From Nocardioides ferulae (GTDB taxonomy: Bacteria; Actinomycetota; Actinomycetes; Propionibacteriales; Nocardioidaceae), in contig NZ_QZVR01000007.1 of assembly GCF_003660455.1 (NCBI RefSeq), positions 62,001 through 126,000 on the forward strand: DNA of 64,000 bases, in the 5' to 3' direction. Of this stretch, positions 48,848-57,944 are shown piece after piece. The position numbers and the translations under genes are program-made. The notes below the pieces were generated by a model. The model was given only the letters and a program-made list of their open reading frames with translations, did no database searches and was not told the DNA's origin. Numbering within the stretch: position 1 is the stretch's first letter; each line of letters opens with the position of its first letter.

Positions 48848-49558
48848 TCATCCAGACGATCGCCGGCGATCGGGGCGCTGGAGGGGTCGGACGTGGACGG
48901 CGCACCCCTCGGCTCCCAGAGCGACCTCGATGCAGGCGTAGTCATCGGGCGCGTCCCGACCGGTCATGGTGCAAGCGGCCGACGTCCAGCCGTGGGGGCC
49001 TTCGACAGGGGTGACCTCGACCTCGAAGTAGCGTTGCATCTGCTCACTGACCTGCATCAACGGCTGGTGCGTCCCGAAGAGCCACACCTCGATTCGGGGC
49101 TCGTCGAGCGGTACGCCTGCCGGGCTCTCCGGCGGCTCGTCGTCGGCGGCGTACTGGACCGCCTGCGCGAACACCGGGGCGTTCGCCGCGTCCCGCGGAG
49201 GGCTCCCCGCTGGTCGGAAGAGATGGGTGTGGCCGAACTCGTGGTCGTGGAAGGGCAGGTGTGCGAGGGCCTGCATGCCCGGCGACTCCGAGATCCGGTC
49301 GACGAGCTCGGCGACGTCGTCGTCGGTGAACGCCGAGGGGGTGAAGAGCAGCAGGGCACGCGGCTGGCCGTCCCGGTCGAGCAGGACCGGGATCCAGGTC
49401 AGGCCCATCGTCTCGAACACGGCGCCGGCGCGCGCGATGTGGTGCCGCGGCCACACCGCCACCTCGAGCACGTTCGTGCCGAACCGGGTGAGGTGGATCC
49501 AGGTGTCGACCGCGCCACCGGGCCTGGACTTCGCCCCTCGGTCCTCGCTGGACGTCAT
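48848..49558 (-). CDS. hypothetical protein (third gene of unknown operon)
   Basis: This is a 236-residue soluble protein, unrecognised. It begins with a charged Gly/Arg tail, then VDTWIHLTRFGTNVLEVAVW and a central HLPFHDHEFGHTHLF histidine cluster (about residues 100-115) that could bind metal. The rest looks like a mixed alpha/beta fold. A strong GAGGGGGG site precedes ATG 49558. That ATG overlaps the stop of the UDG-like gene (ATGA), so the two proteins are made together. Confidence 0.8.
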   Translation of the reverse strand: MTSSEDRGAKSRPGGAVDTWIHLTRFGTNVLEVAVWPRHHIARAGAVFETMGLTWIPVLLDRDGQPRALLLFTPSAFTDDDVAELVDRISESPGMQALAHLPFHDHEFGHTHLFRPAGSPPRDAANAPVFAQAVQYAADDEPPESPAGVPLDEPRIEVWLFGTHQPLMQVSEQMQRYFEVEVTPVEGPHGWTSAACTMTGRDAPDDYACIEVALGAEGCAVHVRPLQRPDRRRSSG

Positions 49559-50274
49559 GGCGTGCCCCCCTCGCGTCCACCGGGCGCACCATCGGCCACG
49601 TTCGGCGTCAGCAGTTCTGCCAGGCCGGCCTCGGCCAGGCGCCGGTGCACGTGAGCGCGGTAGCGCTGCTCGACCCGCTCACCCGGCTCATGCTTGTAGT
49701 GGCCCACCGCTGTCGGCGAGTAGTGGTAGACGCCGACGATCCGCTCGGGGGTGACGCCGACCTGGGCGAGCACGTCGACGTGGTTCATCAGGCGCCGGTA
49801 GGTCGAGGCGTTGCGGGGGCTCGGGTCGGACGAGTGGCCGAGCGCGACGATCACGGGGTCGCGCGCGCCGAGGAGCTCGATCTGGCGGGCGAGCGACTCC
49901 ACCGCGGCGCGCACGAGATCGGCCCCGGTGGAGACTCGCGTCGAGTCGCCTTCGGTGATGTCGGGATGCACATCGGTCATGTAGGCCCCCCACAGCCGCG
50001 TGCCGCGGCACGCCTCGGCGAGGGAGTGGTCGCGGTGGCGGGGACCGGCGTGGAAGTTGTGCCACGGGGTTCGGACGTGTCCGGCCGCGGCGATGCCGGG
50101 GTTGAGGGCGACCAGGAGCACGTCGGCGTGCACCAGACCGTGCGCCACGTGGTCGGGCGGGAAGGAGAGGTCGCTGTCCTTGGTGAACTCGGCACGGGGG
50201 TGCGGATCCGGCCCCCAGACCGCCCAGGAGGAGGAGTCGGCGTAGGCGGCCATCGTGGTCAACAGGTCGGGCAT
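49555..50274 (-). CDS. uracil-DNA-glycosylase-superfamily-like protein
   Basis: This 239-residue protein has the layout of UDG-fold proteins: VLLVALNPGIAAAG (motif A position), WHNFHAGP, LWGAYMTDVHPDI and a late IVALGHSSD (motif B position). The classical catalytic residues of known UDG families are not all evident, so base-excision activity is uncertain. ATG 50274 follows a GAGGA site. The gene overlaps its downstream neighbour by 4 nt and lies 63 bp after the 624-residue membrane protein gene. All three probably form one operon. Confidence 0.65.
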   Translation of the reverse strand: MPDLLTTMAAYADSSSWAVWGPDPHPRAEFTKDSDLSFPPDHVAHGLVHADVLLVALNPGIAAAGHVRTPWHNFHAGPRHRDHSLAEACRGTRLWGAYMTDVHPDITEGDSTRVSTGADLVRAAVESLARQIELLGARDPVIVALGHSSDPSPRNASTYRRLMNHVDVLAQVGVTPERIVGVYHYSPTAVGHYKHEPGERVEQRYRAHVHRRLAEAGLAELLTPNVADGAPGGREGGTP

Positions 50275-50337
50275 CGGGTCCTCAGGTCGGGCTGTGGGGC
50301 CCGGAAGTCAAGGCGACAGCCGGGCGGGCGGACGGGT

Positions 50338-52212
50338 TCAGGTCGTGCCGTCGTCGCCCGGCGACGACCCGATGTCCGAGTACTGCCAGAAGACGACCCC
50401 GAGAACCGCCATGAGCGGCCCGGCCACCGCGGCCGTGATCCAGACGTCGCCCCATCCGCCGCCCGCCTGGACCTGGGCGATCGCGAAGGCGAGGTCGGCG
50501 ATGAAGAACAGACCGATGATCAGCGAGATCTTGGTCAGCTTCGCGTCGACCTCCCTGTCGCGCTTCTCCTGACGATCCTTGGCGTCCTGCGCGGCGTCGA
50601 TGGTCTGTTGCCGCGCCGCGGCGTCCGCCTCGCGACGCTCCTGTCGCGCGAGGTCCTCCAGCCTGAGCCGCTCCGCTGCGGCCTCCGCGGCCGCCGCTGC
50701 GGCCGCGGCGGACCGTTTGTCGTGCGCCGCACGAACCCGAGACGCCTGCTGCTCGAGCACCCTGGTCACCTGCGTCTGCTCGACCTCGATGTCGGCCAGC
50801 AGCTCCGGGACGCCGGCCGCGGACTGCAGCGACCGGAGCACGCCGGTCTCCTCCTGACGGCCCGGCAGCTGGCTGAACCACACCTGGTTGCGTGCCCGGA
50901 TCAGCCTCAGCTCCAGTGCGAGCGCCTGCTCCGCGACCTCCTCGGACACCGCGAGGTAGCCCAGCACCTCTGGGGAGTCCGGTGCCGCGCCGGCCGGTGG
51001 CGGGCTCGGCCAGGTGACACCGGTCGCCAGCTCTTCGGCGTGGGTCTGGAGCTTCTCCGACTGCCGGATCGTCAACGCGGCCAGCCGCACCGCGTTGCGG
51101 TGCACCAGGCCGGCTGTCCGTGCGTGCTCGACGTTGTGGAACCCCTTCCGCCACCAGACCGCGCCCTCCCGCTCGTGGACGGTGCCTCGCTCCCCGACGC
51201 CCCGGGTCCCCACGAAGGCCATCCCGGTCGCAGTGGCTCGCGCCCAGGTCGATCCCAGCCAGAGCCCGTCGCGGACCGCGTCGTCGACGCCTCTTCCCGG
51301 CTCCCATGCCTGGGTGAGGCGCTGGCCGCCCGTCATCCGCCAGGCCCACTCCTGCTCCGCCGACCACTGCGTTGCCCCACCGCGCGGGCGGAATGGCGAG
51401 GGAGGCACTTCGCCCTCGGGGACCAGGTGGGAGAGGACGAACGGGCGCCAGGCGCGCAGGGCGCACTTCGTACGCCATGGGTCGACCTTCGTCCCAGTCG
51501 GCCCGATGGGGTCGAAGCCGAGGGCGCTCAGCAGCCGAGCCCACTGCTGGAACGTCATCACCCGGAGCGGCTGGCCCATGCCCTGTGGGTCCTTCGACCC
51601 GTAACCGAGCCGCACGTCCGTATTGGCCGCGGGCAGGGCGAAGTAGGCAGCCGCGGCGCCGGGGTCGGCCAGCGCCTGACCGGTCAGCATCACGTGCACG
51701 ACGACGAAGGAGTCGAGATCGCCGTGGCCTTTCCGCACCTCCGGCTCCTGGCCGTCGGCGGTGGTCGGGCGCGAGTAGTTCGGGAAGTGCAGAACCTCGA
51801 TCGCCCGCACCACGCACCCGGGCGGCAGCGCGGCCGCCGGCCGCCGCTTGGCGACCTCGACTGCCCCTTCCTCTTCGGACTGAGCCGCAGCCGAAGCCGC
51901 AGTCCACCCGGCCGCATCGGACAGGCTCGCCAAGGTCAATGGCTCACCCTTGGTCTTCCCGCTCCGCGCATCGGTGAGCCCTTCGTGACCATGAGCCGTC
52001 CGCCCGTCGCACACCGGGTCGAGGGCCCAGCGGATCCGTTCGTCGGCAACGGGGTCCCACACCACCTGGTTGGGGTTCGTGAACGCGTCTTCACCCGGGA
52101 ACAGCTTCTGGAGATTCCACTCGGAGCGACCAGCCGGCAGGACGTGCTTGTCCGTGCGAACGACGGGCACGACGATCGCCAGCGAAGCGTGCGCCCACTG
52201 CGGTTCTTCCAC
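50338..52212 (-). CDS. large hypothetical protein with coiled coil and two C-terminal membrane helices
   Basis: This is a 624-residue protein from GTG 52212, with GGAGG just upstream. Residues 1-400 look globular and unrecognised, with many Trp and Arg. Residues about 400-560 are an Ala/Glu/Arg-rich coiled coil. Two hydrophobic helices follow (ISLIIGLFFIADLAFAIAQV and VWITAAVAGPLMAVLGVVFW), and the protein ends in a short acidic tail. The helix-then-two-membrane-segments ending recalls CorA-like channels, but there is no GMN motif. It is the first gene of a three-gene operon. Confidence 0.75.
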   Translation of the reverse strand: MEEPQWAHASLAIVVPVVRTDKHVLPAGRSEWNLQKLFPGEDAFTNPNQVVWDPVADERIRWALDPVCDGRTAHGHEGLTDARSGKTKGEPLTLASLSDAAGWTAASAAAQSEEEGAVEVAKRRPAAALPPGCVVRAIEVLHFPNYSRPTTADGQEPEVRKGHGDLDSFVVVHVMLTGQALADPGAAAAYFALPAANTDVRLGYGSKDPQGMGQPLRVMTFQQWARLLSALGFDPIGPTGTKVDPWRTKCALRAWRPFVLSHLVPEGEVPPSPFRPRGGATQWSAEQEWAWRMTGGQRLTQAWEPGRGVDDAVRDGLWLGSTWARATATGMAFVGTRGVGERGTVHEREGAVWWRKGFHNVEHARTAGLVHRNAVRLAALTIRQSEKLQTHAEELATGVTWPSPPPAGAAPDSPEVLGYLAVSEEVAEQALALELRLIRARNQVWFSQLPGRQEETGVLRSLQSAAGVPELLADIEVEQTQVTRVLEQQASRVRAAHDKRSAAAAAAAAEAAAERLRLEDLARQERREADAAARQQTIDAAQDAKDRQEKRDREVDAKLTKISLIIGLFFIADLAFAIAQVQAGGGWGDVWITAAVAGPLMAVLGVVFWQYSDIGSSPGDDGTT

Positions 52213-52355
52213 AGGTCCTCCAGAGCTGTCGTCGATGTCGGGCGCGCGACGGCAGCGGCCGCGAGTCCGGTGTCCTTGCGAGACTTCCGCACCACGCCAG
52301 GCGCCAGCAGCGGGATCGGTCAACCTCGGACAACTCCGAACAGCGCTGCCGTGTG

Positions 52356-52370
52356 CAGGACTGTGTCCTG
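52356..52370. promoter_or_regulatory. inverted repeat upstream of the AraC-type gene
   Basis: CAGGAC-TGT-GTCCTG is a perfect 6-bp dyad in the 246-bp divergent gap between the 624-aa protein gene and the AraC-type gene. It may be an operator; no other gene is seen in the gap. Confidence 0.35.
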
Positions 52371-52458
52371 ACGCAGACACCGATCGCATCGGCCCGGGAT
52401 CATCGGGCGCGGGGAGCCTCGGAGCCAGCAGGCTGGGACGCGACAGGAGGGACCACCG

Positions 52459-53334
52459 ATGATCGCCGTGCTCAACCTCGCCGTGGACGAGATCGAGTCG
52501 CAGCTCGCGACCGATCCGTCGACCCCGGTGGACGTCGCCGACCTGGCTGCCCGCACCGGCACCACCGAGCACCACCTGCGACGGATGTTCTCGTCGCTGG
52601 CCGGGATGCCGATGTCGGAGTACGTCCGGCGGCGCCGGATGTCGCTGGCCGCAGCCGACATGGTCGGCACCGGTGACGACCTGCTGGCCGTCGCGGTGCG
52701 TCACGGCTACGGCTCGACCGAGGCGTTCGGGCGCGCGTTCCGGGCGGTCCACGGGGCCGGCCCCGGCGACGTACGCCGCGATGGCGGTCCCCTACGCACA
52801 CAACCACGGATCAGGTTCCACCTGACCGTCGAAGGGAGCGTCCCCATGGACACCCGCATCGCCGGGCTGCCCGCCTTCCGCCTCGTCGGTCACGCCAGGC
52901 GCGTGCCGCTCATCCACGAGGGCGTCAACCCGCACATCGCCGAGCACGTCGCGTCGATCCCGGTCGAGGAGGTCGTGCGGCTCAAGGGCCTGGGCGACGT
53001 CGAGCCCTTCGGGGTGCTGTCGGTCAGCAACGACCTCGACCCGGACCGCGAGGAGGGCAGCGAGCTAACCCATCTCCACGGCGTGGCCACCACGGCCGCG
53101 CCGCCCGAGGGGCTCGACGTCATCGAGGTCTCCGCGGGCACCTGGGCGGTCTTCCGCACCGAGGGACCTCATCCGGCCGCGCTCCAGGAGGCCTGGGCCG
53201 CGACGGCTACGACGTGGTTCCCGTCGCAACCGTGGCGGCTGCGCCCCGGGCCGGAGATCGTGGCGATGCTCGCCTTCGACCCGGAAGCCGCGACCGCGAC
53301 CTGCGAGCTCTGGCTGCCGGTCGAGCCCGCCTAG
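52459..53334 (+). CDS. AraC-family regulator with GyrI-like effector domain
   Basis: This is a 291-residue regulator. The N-terminal AraC double helix-turn-helix spans about residues 1-108 (VADLAARTGTTEHHLRRMFS, then AVAVRHGYGSTEAFGRAFRA). The C-terminal GyrI-like/Bac_rhamnosid-type small-molecule-binding domain begins near residue 130. This layout is typical of multidrug- or effector-sensing regulators such as Rob or BmrR. ATG 52459 follows CAGGAGGG. It is divergent from the unknown three-gene operon, its likeliest target. Confidence 0.92.
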   Translation: MIAVLNLAVDEIESQLATDPSTPVDVADLAARTGTTEHHLRRMFSSLAGMPMSEYVRRRRMSLAAADMVGTGDDLLAVAVRHGYGSTEAFGRAFRAVHGAGPGDVRRDGGPLRTQPRIRFHLTVEGSVPMDTRIAGLPAFRLVGHARRVPLIHEGVNPHIAEHVASIPVEEVVRLKGLGDVEPFGVLSVSNDLDPDREEGSELTHLHGVATTAAPPEGLDVIEVSAGTWAVFRTEGPHPAALQEAWAATATTWFPSQPWRLRPGPEIVAMLAFDPEAATATCELWLPVEPA

Positions 53335-53360
53335 CGATCAGCTCGTGCAGTCGGCTCCGG

Positions 53361-55022
53361 CTATCCGATTCGCAAGGCAGCCGGAGCATCCTCGGGAACG
53401 GCTGGCCGCCGGGGGGCCACCGGACGGACAGGTTCGTACGCCGTTCCGAGCGGCGGCCGCGGGTCGGGCTCGCCCTTGTTCGGCCACAGCGCGGTCGCCC
53501 GTTCGGCCATGGCGGTGATCGTCAGGGACGGGTTCACGCCCAGGTTGGCGCCGATGGTCGAGCCGTCGATGACGTGCAGGTTCGGGTGACCGCACAGCCG
53601 GTGATAGGCGTCGACGACCCCGGTCTCGGGAGTCGCGCCGATCACCGCGCCCCCGATGTAGTGCGCGGTCGCGGGCTTGCCCGCCAGATCGCTGGCCAGC
53701 GTCATCGGCTGGCCCCCGAACGCGGCGGCGTACCGGCGCACGACATCGTGGGCCAGCGGGATCCACGAGGGGTTGGGCGCACCGATGCCCTGACGCGTGC
53801 GCAACCTGCCCCGGCGCAGGTACGAGGTCAACGAGTTGTCGAGCGACTGCATCACAAGGAGCGAGACCGTCCGCTTCGAGGTGTCCTTGAGCCGCCGGGT
53901 GCGGAGGAACCGGGCAGGGTGGCGGAGCTGGTCGGTGAGGAACCGGAGCAAGCGGTGCGGGCCCCCGTCGATGAGCGGCACGTTCATCAGCGCCATCGCG
54001 TCCTGGGTCGGGCTGCTGTGGCAGAGCTCGACATGCGTAGCCGCCTCCGGGTGGAACGAGGACGTGATCGCGACACCGTGGTCGAACCCTTGGGGAGCCG
54101 CCGCGACCGCGGCGACGATCGCCTCCGAGTTCGACCGGGACCGCTCGCCCAGGACCGCGGAGATGTTCGGGAGCGAGCCGCTTGCCCGGAGCCGGTGCAG
54201 CAGCAGCTGGGTCCCCCGCGCTGCGGCCGCGAACACGACCTGGTCCGCAACGAACGTCCGCTGTGGCGCCGCTCGCTTCCCCGGGTGCCGGGCGATCACC
54301 TCGTACCGACCATCGCTTCGCGGGCGAACGTCGACGACTTCGGTCAGCTGGTGCACCTCGGCCCCCGCTGCCTCGGCGAGGTACAGGTAGTTCTTGGTCA
54401 GGGTGTTCTTCGCGTTGAACGGGCAGCCGGTGGTGCACCGGGCGCAGTGCACGCATGCGTTCCGGTCGGGTCCGACGCCGCCGAAGAACGGGTCGGGGAC
54501 GCTGCGCCCGGGGTCGCTCTCGTCGAACAGCACCCCGACGTCGGTGGCCCGGAACGTCTCCCCCACTCCGAGGTCGGTCGCCACCCGGCGAAGCAGCTCG
54601 TCCGCCGGCCACAGGCGCGGGTTGGTGGTGACCCCGAGCATCCGCCTCGCCTGCTCGTAGTACGGCGCCAGCTCGGCCCGCCAGTCCGTGATGCCGGACC
54701 ACGACGGATCGTCGAAGAACGCGTCGTGCGGCTCGTAGAGCGTGTTCGCGTAGATCAGCGACCCGCCACCCACGCCGACCGCGCTGAACAGCGAGATCTC
54801 GCCGAGCAGGCTCATCCGCATCGGCCCGAACATGCCCAACTTCGGCGCCCACATGCCGTCTCGGGAACCTGCCTCGGCGAAGTCCTGGTCGGTCCAGCGA
54901 CGACCTGTCTCGAGCACGCCGACCCGGTAGCCCTTCTCGGTGAGCCGGAGCGCGGTGACGCTGCCGCCGAAGCCGGACCCGATGACGACGACGTCGTAGG
55001 AGGAGACGTTCTCGCCGGGCAC
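53361..55022 (-). CDS. GMC oxidoreductase, cholesterol-oxidase-like
   Basis: This flavoenzyme of about 553 residues has the FAD-binding GSGFGGSVTALRLTEKG near the N-terminus. It also has GMC features: SAVGVGGGSLIYANTLYEPH, and the C-terminal HVIDGSTIGANLGVNPSLT with PATAHYIGG. It resembles the ChoD-type sterol oxidases of actinobacteria. A cysteine cluster, CVHCARCTTGCPFNAKNT, has ferredoxin-like spacing. GTG 55022 puts the FAD motif close to the N-terminus as in the family. A TTG at 55070 would add 16 residues. Confidence 0.88.
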   Translation of the reverse strand: MPGENVSSYDVVVIGSGFGGSVTALRLTEKGYRVGVLETGRRWTDQDFAEAGSRDGMWAPKLGMFGPMRMSLLGEISLFSAVGVGGGSLIYANTLYEPHDAFFDDPSWSGITDWRAELAPYYEQARRMLGVTTNPRLWPADELLRRVATDLGVGETFRATDVGVLFDESDPGRSVPDPFFGGVGPDRNACVHCARCTTGCPFNAKNTLTKNYLYLAEAAGAEVHQLTEVVDVRPRSDGRYEVIARHPGKRAAPQRTFVADQVVFAAAARGTQLLLHRLRASGSLPNISAVLGERSRSNSEAIVAAVAAAPQGFDHGVAITSSFHPEAATHVELCHSSPTQDAMALMNVPLIDGGPHRLLRFLTDQLRHPARFLRTRRLKDTSKRTVSLLVMQSLDNSLTSYLRRGRLRTRQGIGAPNPSWIPLAHDVVRRYAAAFGGQPMTLASDLAGKPATAHYIGGAVIGATPETGVVDAYHRLCGHPNLHVIDGSTIGANLGVNPSLTITAMAERATALWPNKGEPDPRPPLGTAYEPVRPVAPRRPAVPEDAPAALRIG

Positions 55023-55078
55023 GCACGCATTGAAGCCCAACCAGGCAGCCGCGCGCAGCAAGCGTCCCAACCGGGACG

Positions 55079-55143
55079 CACGAGGGCCGCTCGACGGATG
55101 TCGGAGCGGCTCTCGCTCGAGAGGTGATCAGGTGGTGGGTGGG
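55079..55143. repeat. imperfect direct repeat copy 1 with hairpin
   Basis: This sequence of about 65 bp is closely similar to 57134-57201. It contains a stem (55081-55090 with 55106-55115, one G-U pair) and the shared word GTCGGAGCGGCTCTCG, followed by GAGGTGATCA. It lies in the 338-bp gap between the GMC and formate ligase genes. Apart from a doubtful 42-codon frame, no gene is seen there. Confidence 0.8.
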
Positions 55144-55320
55144 GCCTTCGGTGAAGCCAGAAGTCGCAGGTCAGCGACCGAGGTCGATCCCACCGGCCGG
55201 CTCCGGTCGCGATCCCCAGGCCCGGCGGACGCGGGAAGCTGTTCGAGCTCGGCCACGGTCCGGGGTTACGACTGGACGCCGAGCGCTGAGGAGAGGCCGT
55301 TTGGCACTTCTCCGTTGAGG

Positions 55321-55338
55321 TTGGCGTTAGCGTGCCAA
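55321..55338 (+). promoter_or_regulatory. dyad upstream of fhs
   Basis: TTGGC-N8-GCCAA (55321-55325 and 55334-55338) lies 22 bp before the fhs start, with another TTGGCA at 55301-55306. It could be an operator or part of a promoter. Confidence 0.3.
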
Positions 55339-55360
55339 GAGGTACGAAGGGAGGCCGACA

Positions 55361-57040
55361 GTGTTGTCGGACATCGAGATCGCCAATGCCGCCACGTTGC
55401 GCCCGATCACCGAGGTGGCGTCGGAGTCACTCGGCATCGAGGCCGATCACCTGGTGCCGTACGGACACTTCAAGGCGAAGGTCGACCCGGTCTACCTGAC
55501 CTCGCTCGCGAACCGGCCGCTCGGCCGGCTGATCCTGGTGACGGCGTTGTCGCCGACGCCGCCGGGAGAGGGCAAGACGACCACGTCGGTCGGCCTGACC
55601 GACGCCCTGCACGGGATGGGCCACCGGGCCATCGCCTGCCTGCGCGAGCCGTCGATGGGACCGGTGTTCGGCATGAAGGGCGGTGCGGCCGGCGGCGGCT
55701 ACAGCCAGGTCGTGCCGATGACCGACATCAACCTGCACTTCACCGGCGACTTCGCGGCGATCGCCGCGGCCAACAACCTGCTGGCAGCCCTGATCGACAA
55801 CCACGTCCACCACGGCAACGAGCTCGACATCGACGTGCGCAGCGTGACCTGGAAGCGGGTGCTCGACACCAACGACCGGGCGCTGCGTGAGGTGGTCGTC
55901 GGGCTGGGTAGCCCGATCAATGGGTTCCCCCGCGAGGACGGCTTCGACATCGTGGTCGCCTCGGAGCTGATGGCGATCTTCTGCCTGACGGAGTCGTGGG
56001 CCGACCTCAAGCGCCGCCTCGGCGACATCGTCATCGGCTACTCCCGAGCCGGGACGCCGGTCACCGCCCGCGATCTCGGCGCCGCCGGCGCGATGGCGGT
56101 CCTGCTGCGCGACGCGATCGCGCCCAACCTCGTACAGACGCTGGAGGGCGCGCCGGCGTTCGTGCACGGCGGCCCGTTCGCCAACATCGCCCACGGCTGC
56201 AGCTCGGTGATGGCCACGCGGGCCGGCCTGCGTCTGGCCGACTACGTCGTAACCGAGGCGGGCTTCGGCGCCGACCTGGGCGCAGAGAAGTTCGTCGACA
56301 TCAAGTGCCGCATGTCCGGTCTGCGCCCCGACATCGCCGTCGTCGTGGCGACCGTGCGCGCCCTGAAGTACCACGGCGGCGTGGCGCTTGCCGACCTCGA
56401 CACCGAGGACCTCGGCGCCGTCGAGGCCGGGATGGCGAACCTGCGCCGCCACCTGCACAACCTGCGCGAGGTGCACGGCATCCCGTGCGTCGTCGCGGTC
56501 AACCGGTTCCCCGCCGACACCGACGCCGAGGTGACTCGGGTGGTCGAGCTCAGCGAGGCGTGCGGCGTCACGGCGTACCCCGCCACGCACTTCAGCGACG
56601 GCGGCCTCGGGGCCCAGGACCTTGGCAAGTGCGTGCTGCAGGCGCTCGACGAGGCGGCGACGTCGGAGTTCTCGTTCACCTACCCCGACGAGCTGTCGCT
56701 CACCGAGAAGGTCGAGGCGGTCGCGACGCGCATCTACGCCGCCGGCCGGGTCACCTGGGACAGCAAGGCCCGCAAGCGCCTGGCACGCATCGAGCGGGAC
56801 GGGTACGGCGGCCTCCCGGTCTGCATCGCGAAGACGCAGTACTCCTTCTCCACCGACCCGACCCTGCTCGGCGCCCCCACCGGTCACGAGCTCCGGGTCC
56901 GTGAGGTCCGGCTCTCGGCGGGCGCCGGGTTCGTGGTCGTGGTCTGCGGCGACATGATGACGATGCCGGGGCTGCCCAGCCATCCCGCGGCGTCGCGGAT
57001 CGACCTCGCCGACGACGGGACGATCATCGGGCTGTCGTGA
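55361..57040 (+). CDS. fhs: formate-tetrahydrofolate ligase
   Basis: This 559-residue cytosolic enzyme is the standard length. It makes 10-formyltetrahydrofolate from formate, THF and ATP, feeding purine and one-carbon metabolism. Landmarks are the P-loop [49 protein letters not shown] and [18 protein letters not shown] 55361 has GGGAGG six bases upstream. No folD or other C1 gene is adjacent. The gene is bracketed by two copies of a hairpin-bearing repeat. Confidence 0.96.
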   Translation: MLSDIEIANAATLRPITEVASESLGIEADHLVPYGHFKAKVDPVYLTSLANRPLGRLILVTALSPTPPGEGKTTTSVGLTDALHGMGHRAIACLREPSMGPVFGMKGGAAGGGYSQVVPMTDINLHFTGDFAAIAAANNLLAALIDNHVHHGNELDIDVRSVTWKRVLDTNDRALREVVVGLGSPINGFPREDGFDIVVASELMAIFCLTESWADLKRRLGDIVIGYSRAGTPVTARDLGAAGAMAVLLRDAIAPNLVQTLEGAPAFVHGGPFANIAHGCSSVMATRAGLRLADYVVTEAGFGADLGAEKFVDIKCRMSGLRPDIAVVVATVRALKYHGGVALADLDTEDLGAVEAGMANLRRHLHNLREVHGIPCVVAVNRFPADTDAEVTRVVELSEACGVTAYPATHFSDGGLGAQDLGKCVLQALDEAATSEFSFTYPDELSLTEKVEAVATRIYAAGRVTWDSKARKRLARIERDGYGGLPVCIAKTQYSFSTDPTLLGAPTGHELRVREVRLSAGAGFVVVVCGDMMTMPGLPSHPAASRIDLADDGTIIGLS

Positions 57041-57133
57041 GCGCGGCCGGGCCGCACACTTCAGGCGGTGTGCATGCTCGTCCACGCGGTCGATGCCCAC
57101 CTCGATGGCGCACCCCGGCCACCGGACATGACA

Positions 57134-57201
57134 CGAGAGCCGCCCCGACTGGTGTCGGAGCGGCTCTCGTTCAAGAGGTGATCAGCTGGTGGTGGTGGTG
57201 G
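57134..57201. repeat. imperfect direct repeat copy 2 with hairpin
   Basis: Second copy of the repeat at 55079-55143. Similarity runs from ACACGAG through the hairpin to GGTGATCAGCTGGTGGTGG. It lies in the 358-bp gap between fhs and the membrane-protein gene, where I see no convincing gene. Confidence 0.8.
57136..57171. terminator. terminator of fhs (within repeat copy 2)
   Basis: A 10-bp outer stem (57136-57145 with 57162-57171) and a 5-bp inner stem are separated by one C-A mismatch, with a TGGT loop. It lies 95 nt after the fhs stop and could act in either direction. Confidence 0.65.
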
Positions 57202-57398
57202 TGAGAGCTTTCCCGAAATCGTCTTTCGCGCTTGGAGGTGCCGCCACCCAACCAGCTGAGCGAGACGCGTGCACACGGTCGGAGCTTCGTTTGCACACGG
57301 CCCAGTCCAGGCCATCTTGAGGGTCCCTCGATCTCAGGCGACAGTGCCGGCATCCCCCTTTGCTCCACGAGTCCTTCCCTGACGTCGCGCCATCCTGG

Positions 57399-57944
57399 CT
57401 ACTGGTCGCGTGCGCGCCGGTCGCGGGAGAACGCATCCCACATCAGATTCACCACTATCGCCAGGGCAAGGCCGATGTATGTGAGGAGACCAGTGGCTAG
57501 CCCGGTCAGGACACGCATCGTGGTCTCGCGATGCTCGTTGAGCACGGACGGTAGGTTGGCAGTCGCACCGACGAGAAGCACTACTGCCGAGACGACGACA
57601 CTGAGCAAGACCGACGTCAGCACGTGCGCACCAGCCTCCTCAAGAGCCCTGCCCGCTGAGCGCTCGATCTTCAGGTCTCGGTCGAGGATGCGCTCACGCC
57701 AAGCCGCGATCTGCGAGAAGGCTGTAAGCATGGCGCCGACGAAGAGCGCTGTGGCTGCCAGCAACTGCCCGGGGTCGATGAGTTGCACATCCAGCACAAT
57801 GGCCATCGTCGCTGCAACCGTGGGCACCGCGAGCAGGACTAGCCGAGTGCCCCAGTCCGCAGGCTCATCACCTGCGGGGCGACGATGCCGAAGGCCGGCA
57901 ACTACGCCATGGAAGATCGGTCGAAAGTCGAATCGACCAGCCAC
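57399..57944 (-). CDS. small four-helix membrane protein (unknown, defence-island context)
   Basis: This is a 181-residue protein with four hydrophobic helices (about residues 35-55, 60-80, 112-135 and 150-172). A charged, arginine- and glutamate-rich loop (RERILDRDLKIERS) lies between the second and third. GTG 57944 has GGAGG seven bases upstream and starts 43 nt inside the preceding gene, so translation is coupled to the 375-residue protein. GC content is visibly lower than in the neighbours. Small multi-helix membrane proteins paired with a soluble sensor are a common effector layout in abortive-infection systems. That role here is inference. Confidence 0.75.
   Translation of the reverse strand: MAGRFDFRPIFHGVVAGLRHRRPAGDEPADWGTRLVLLAVPTVAATMAIVLDVQLIDPGQLLAATALFVGAMLTAFSQIAAWRERILDRDLKIERSAGRALEEAGAHVLTSVLLSVVVSAVVLLVGATANLPSVLNEHRETTMRVLTGLATGLLTYIGLALAIVVNLMWDAFSRDRRARDQ

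Noticed and set aside
50338..52212. CorA-type magnesium channel
   Set aside because: The end with a coiled coil and two membrane helices is suggestive, but there is no GMN motif between or after the helices and the N-terminal domain does not match.
57182..57436. 84-codon frame on the minus strand after the membrane-protein gene
   Set aside because: It overlaps the end of the membrane-protein gene, codon use is unlike real genes here, and no start has a ribosome binding site.
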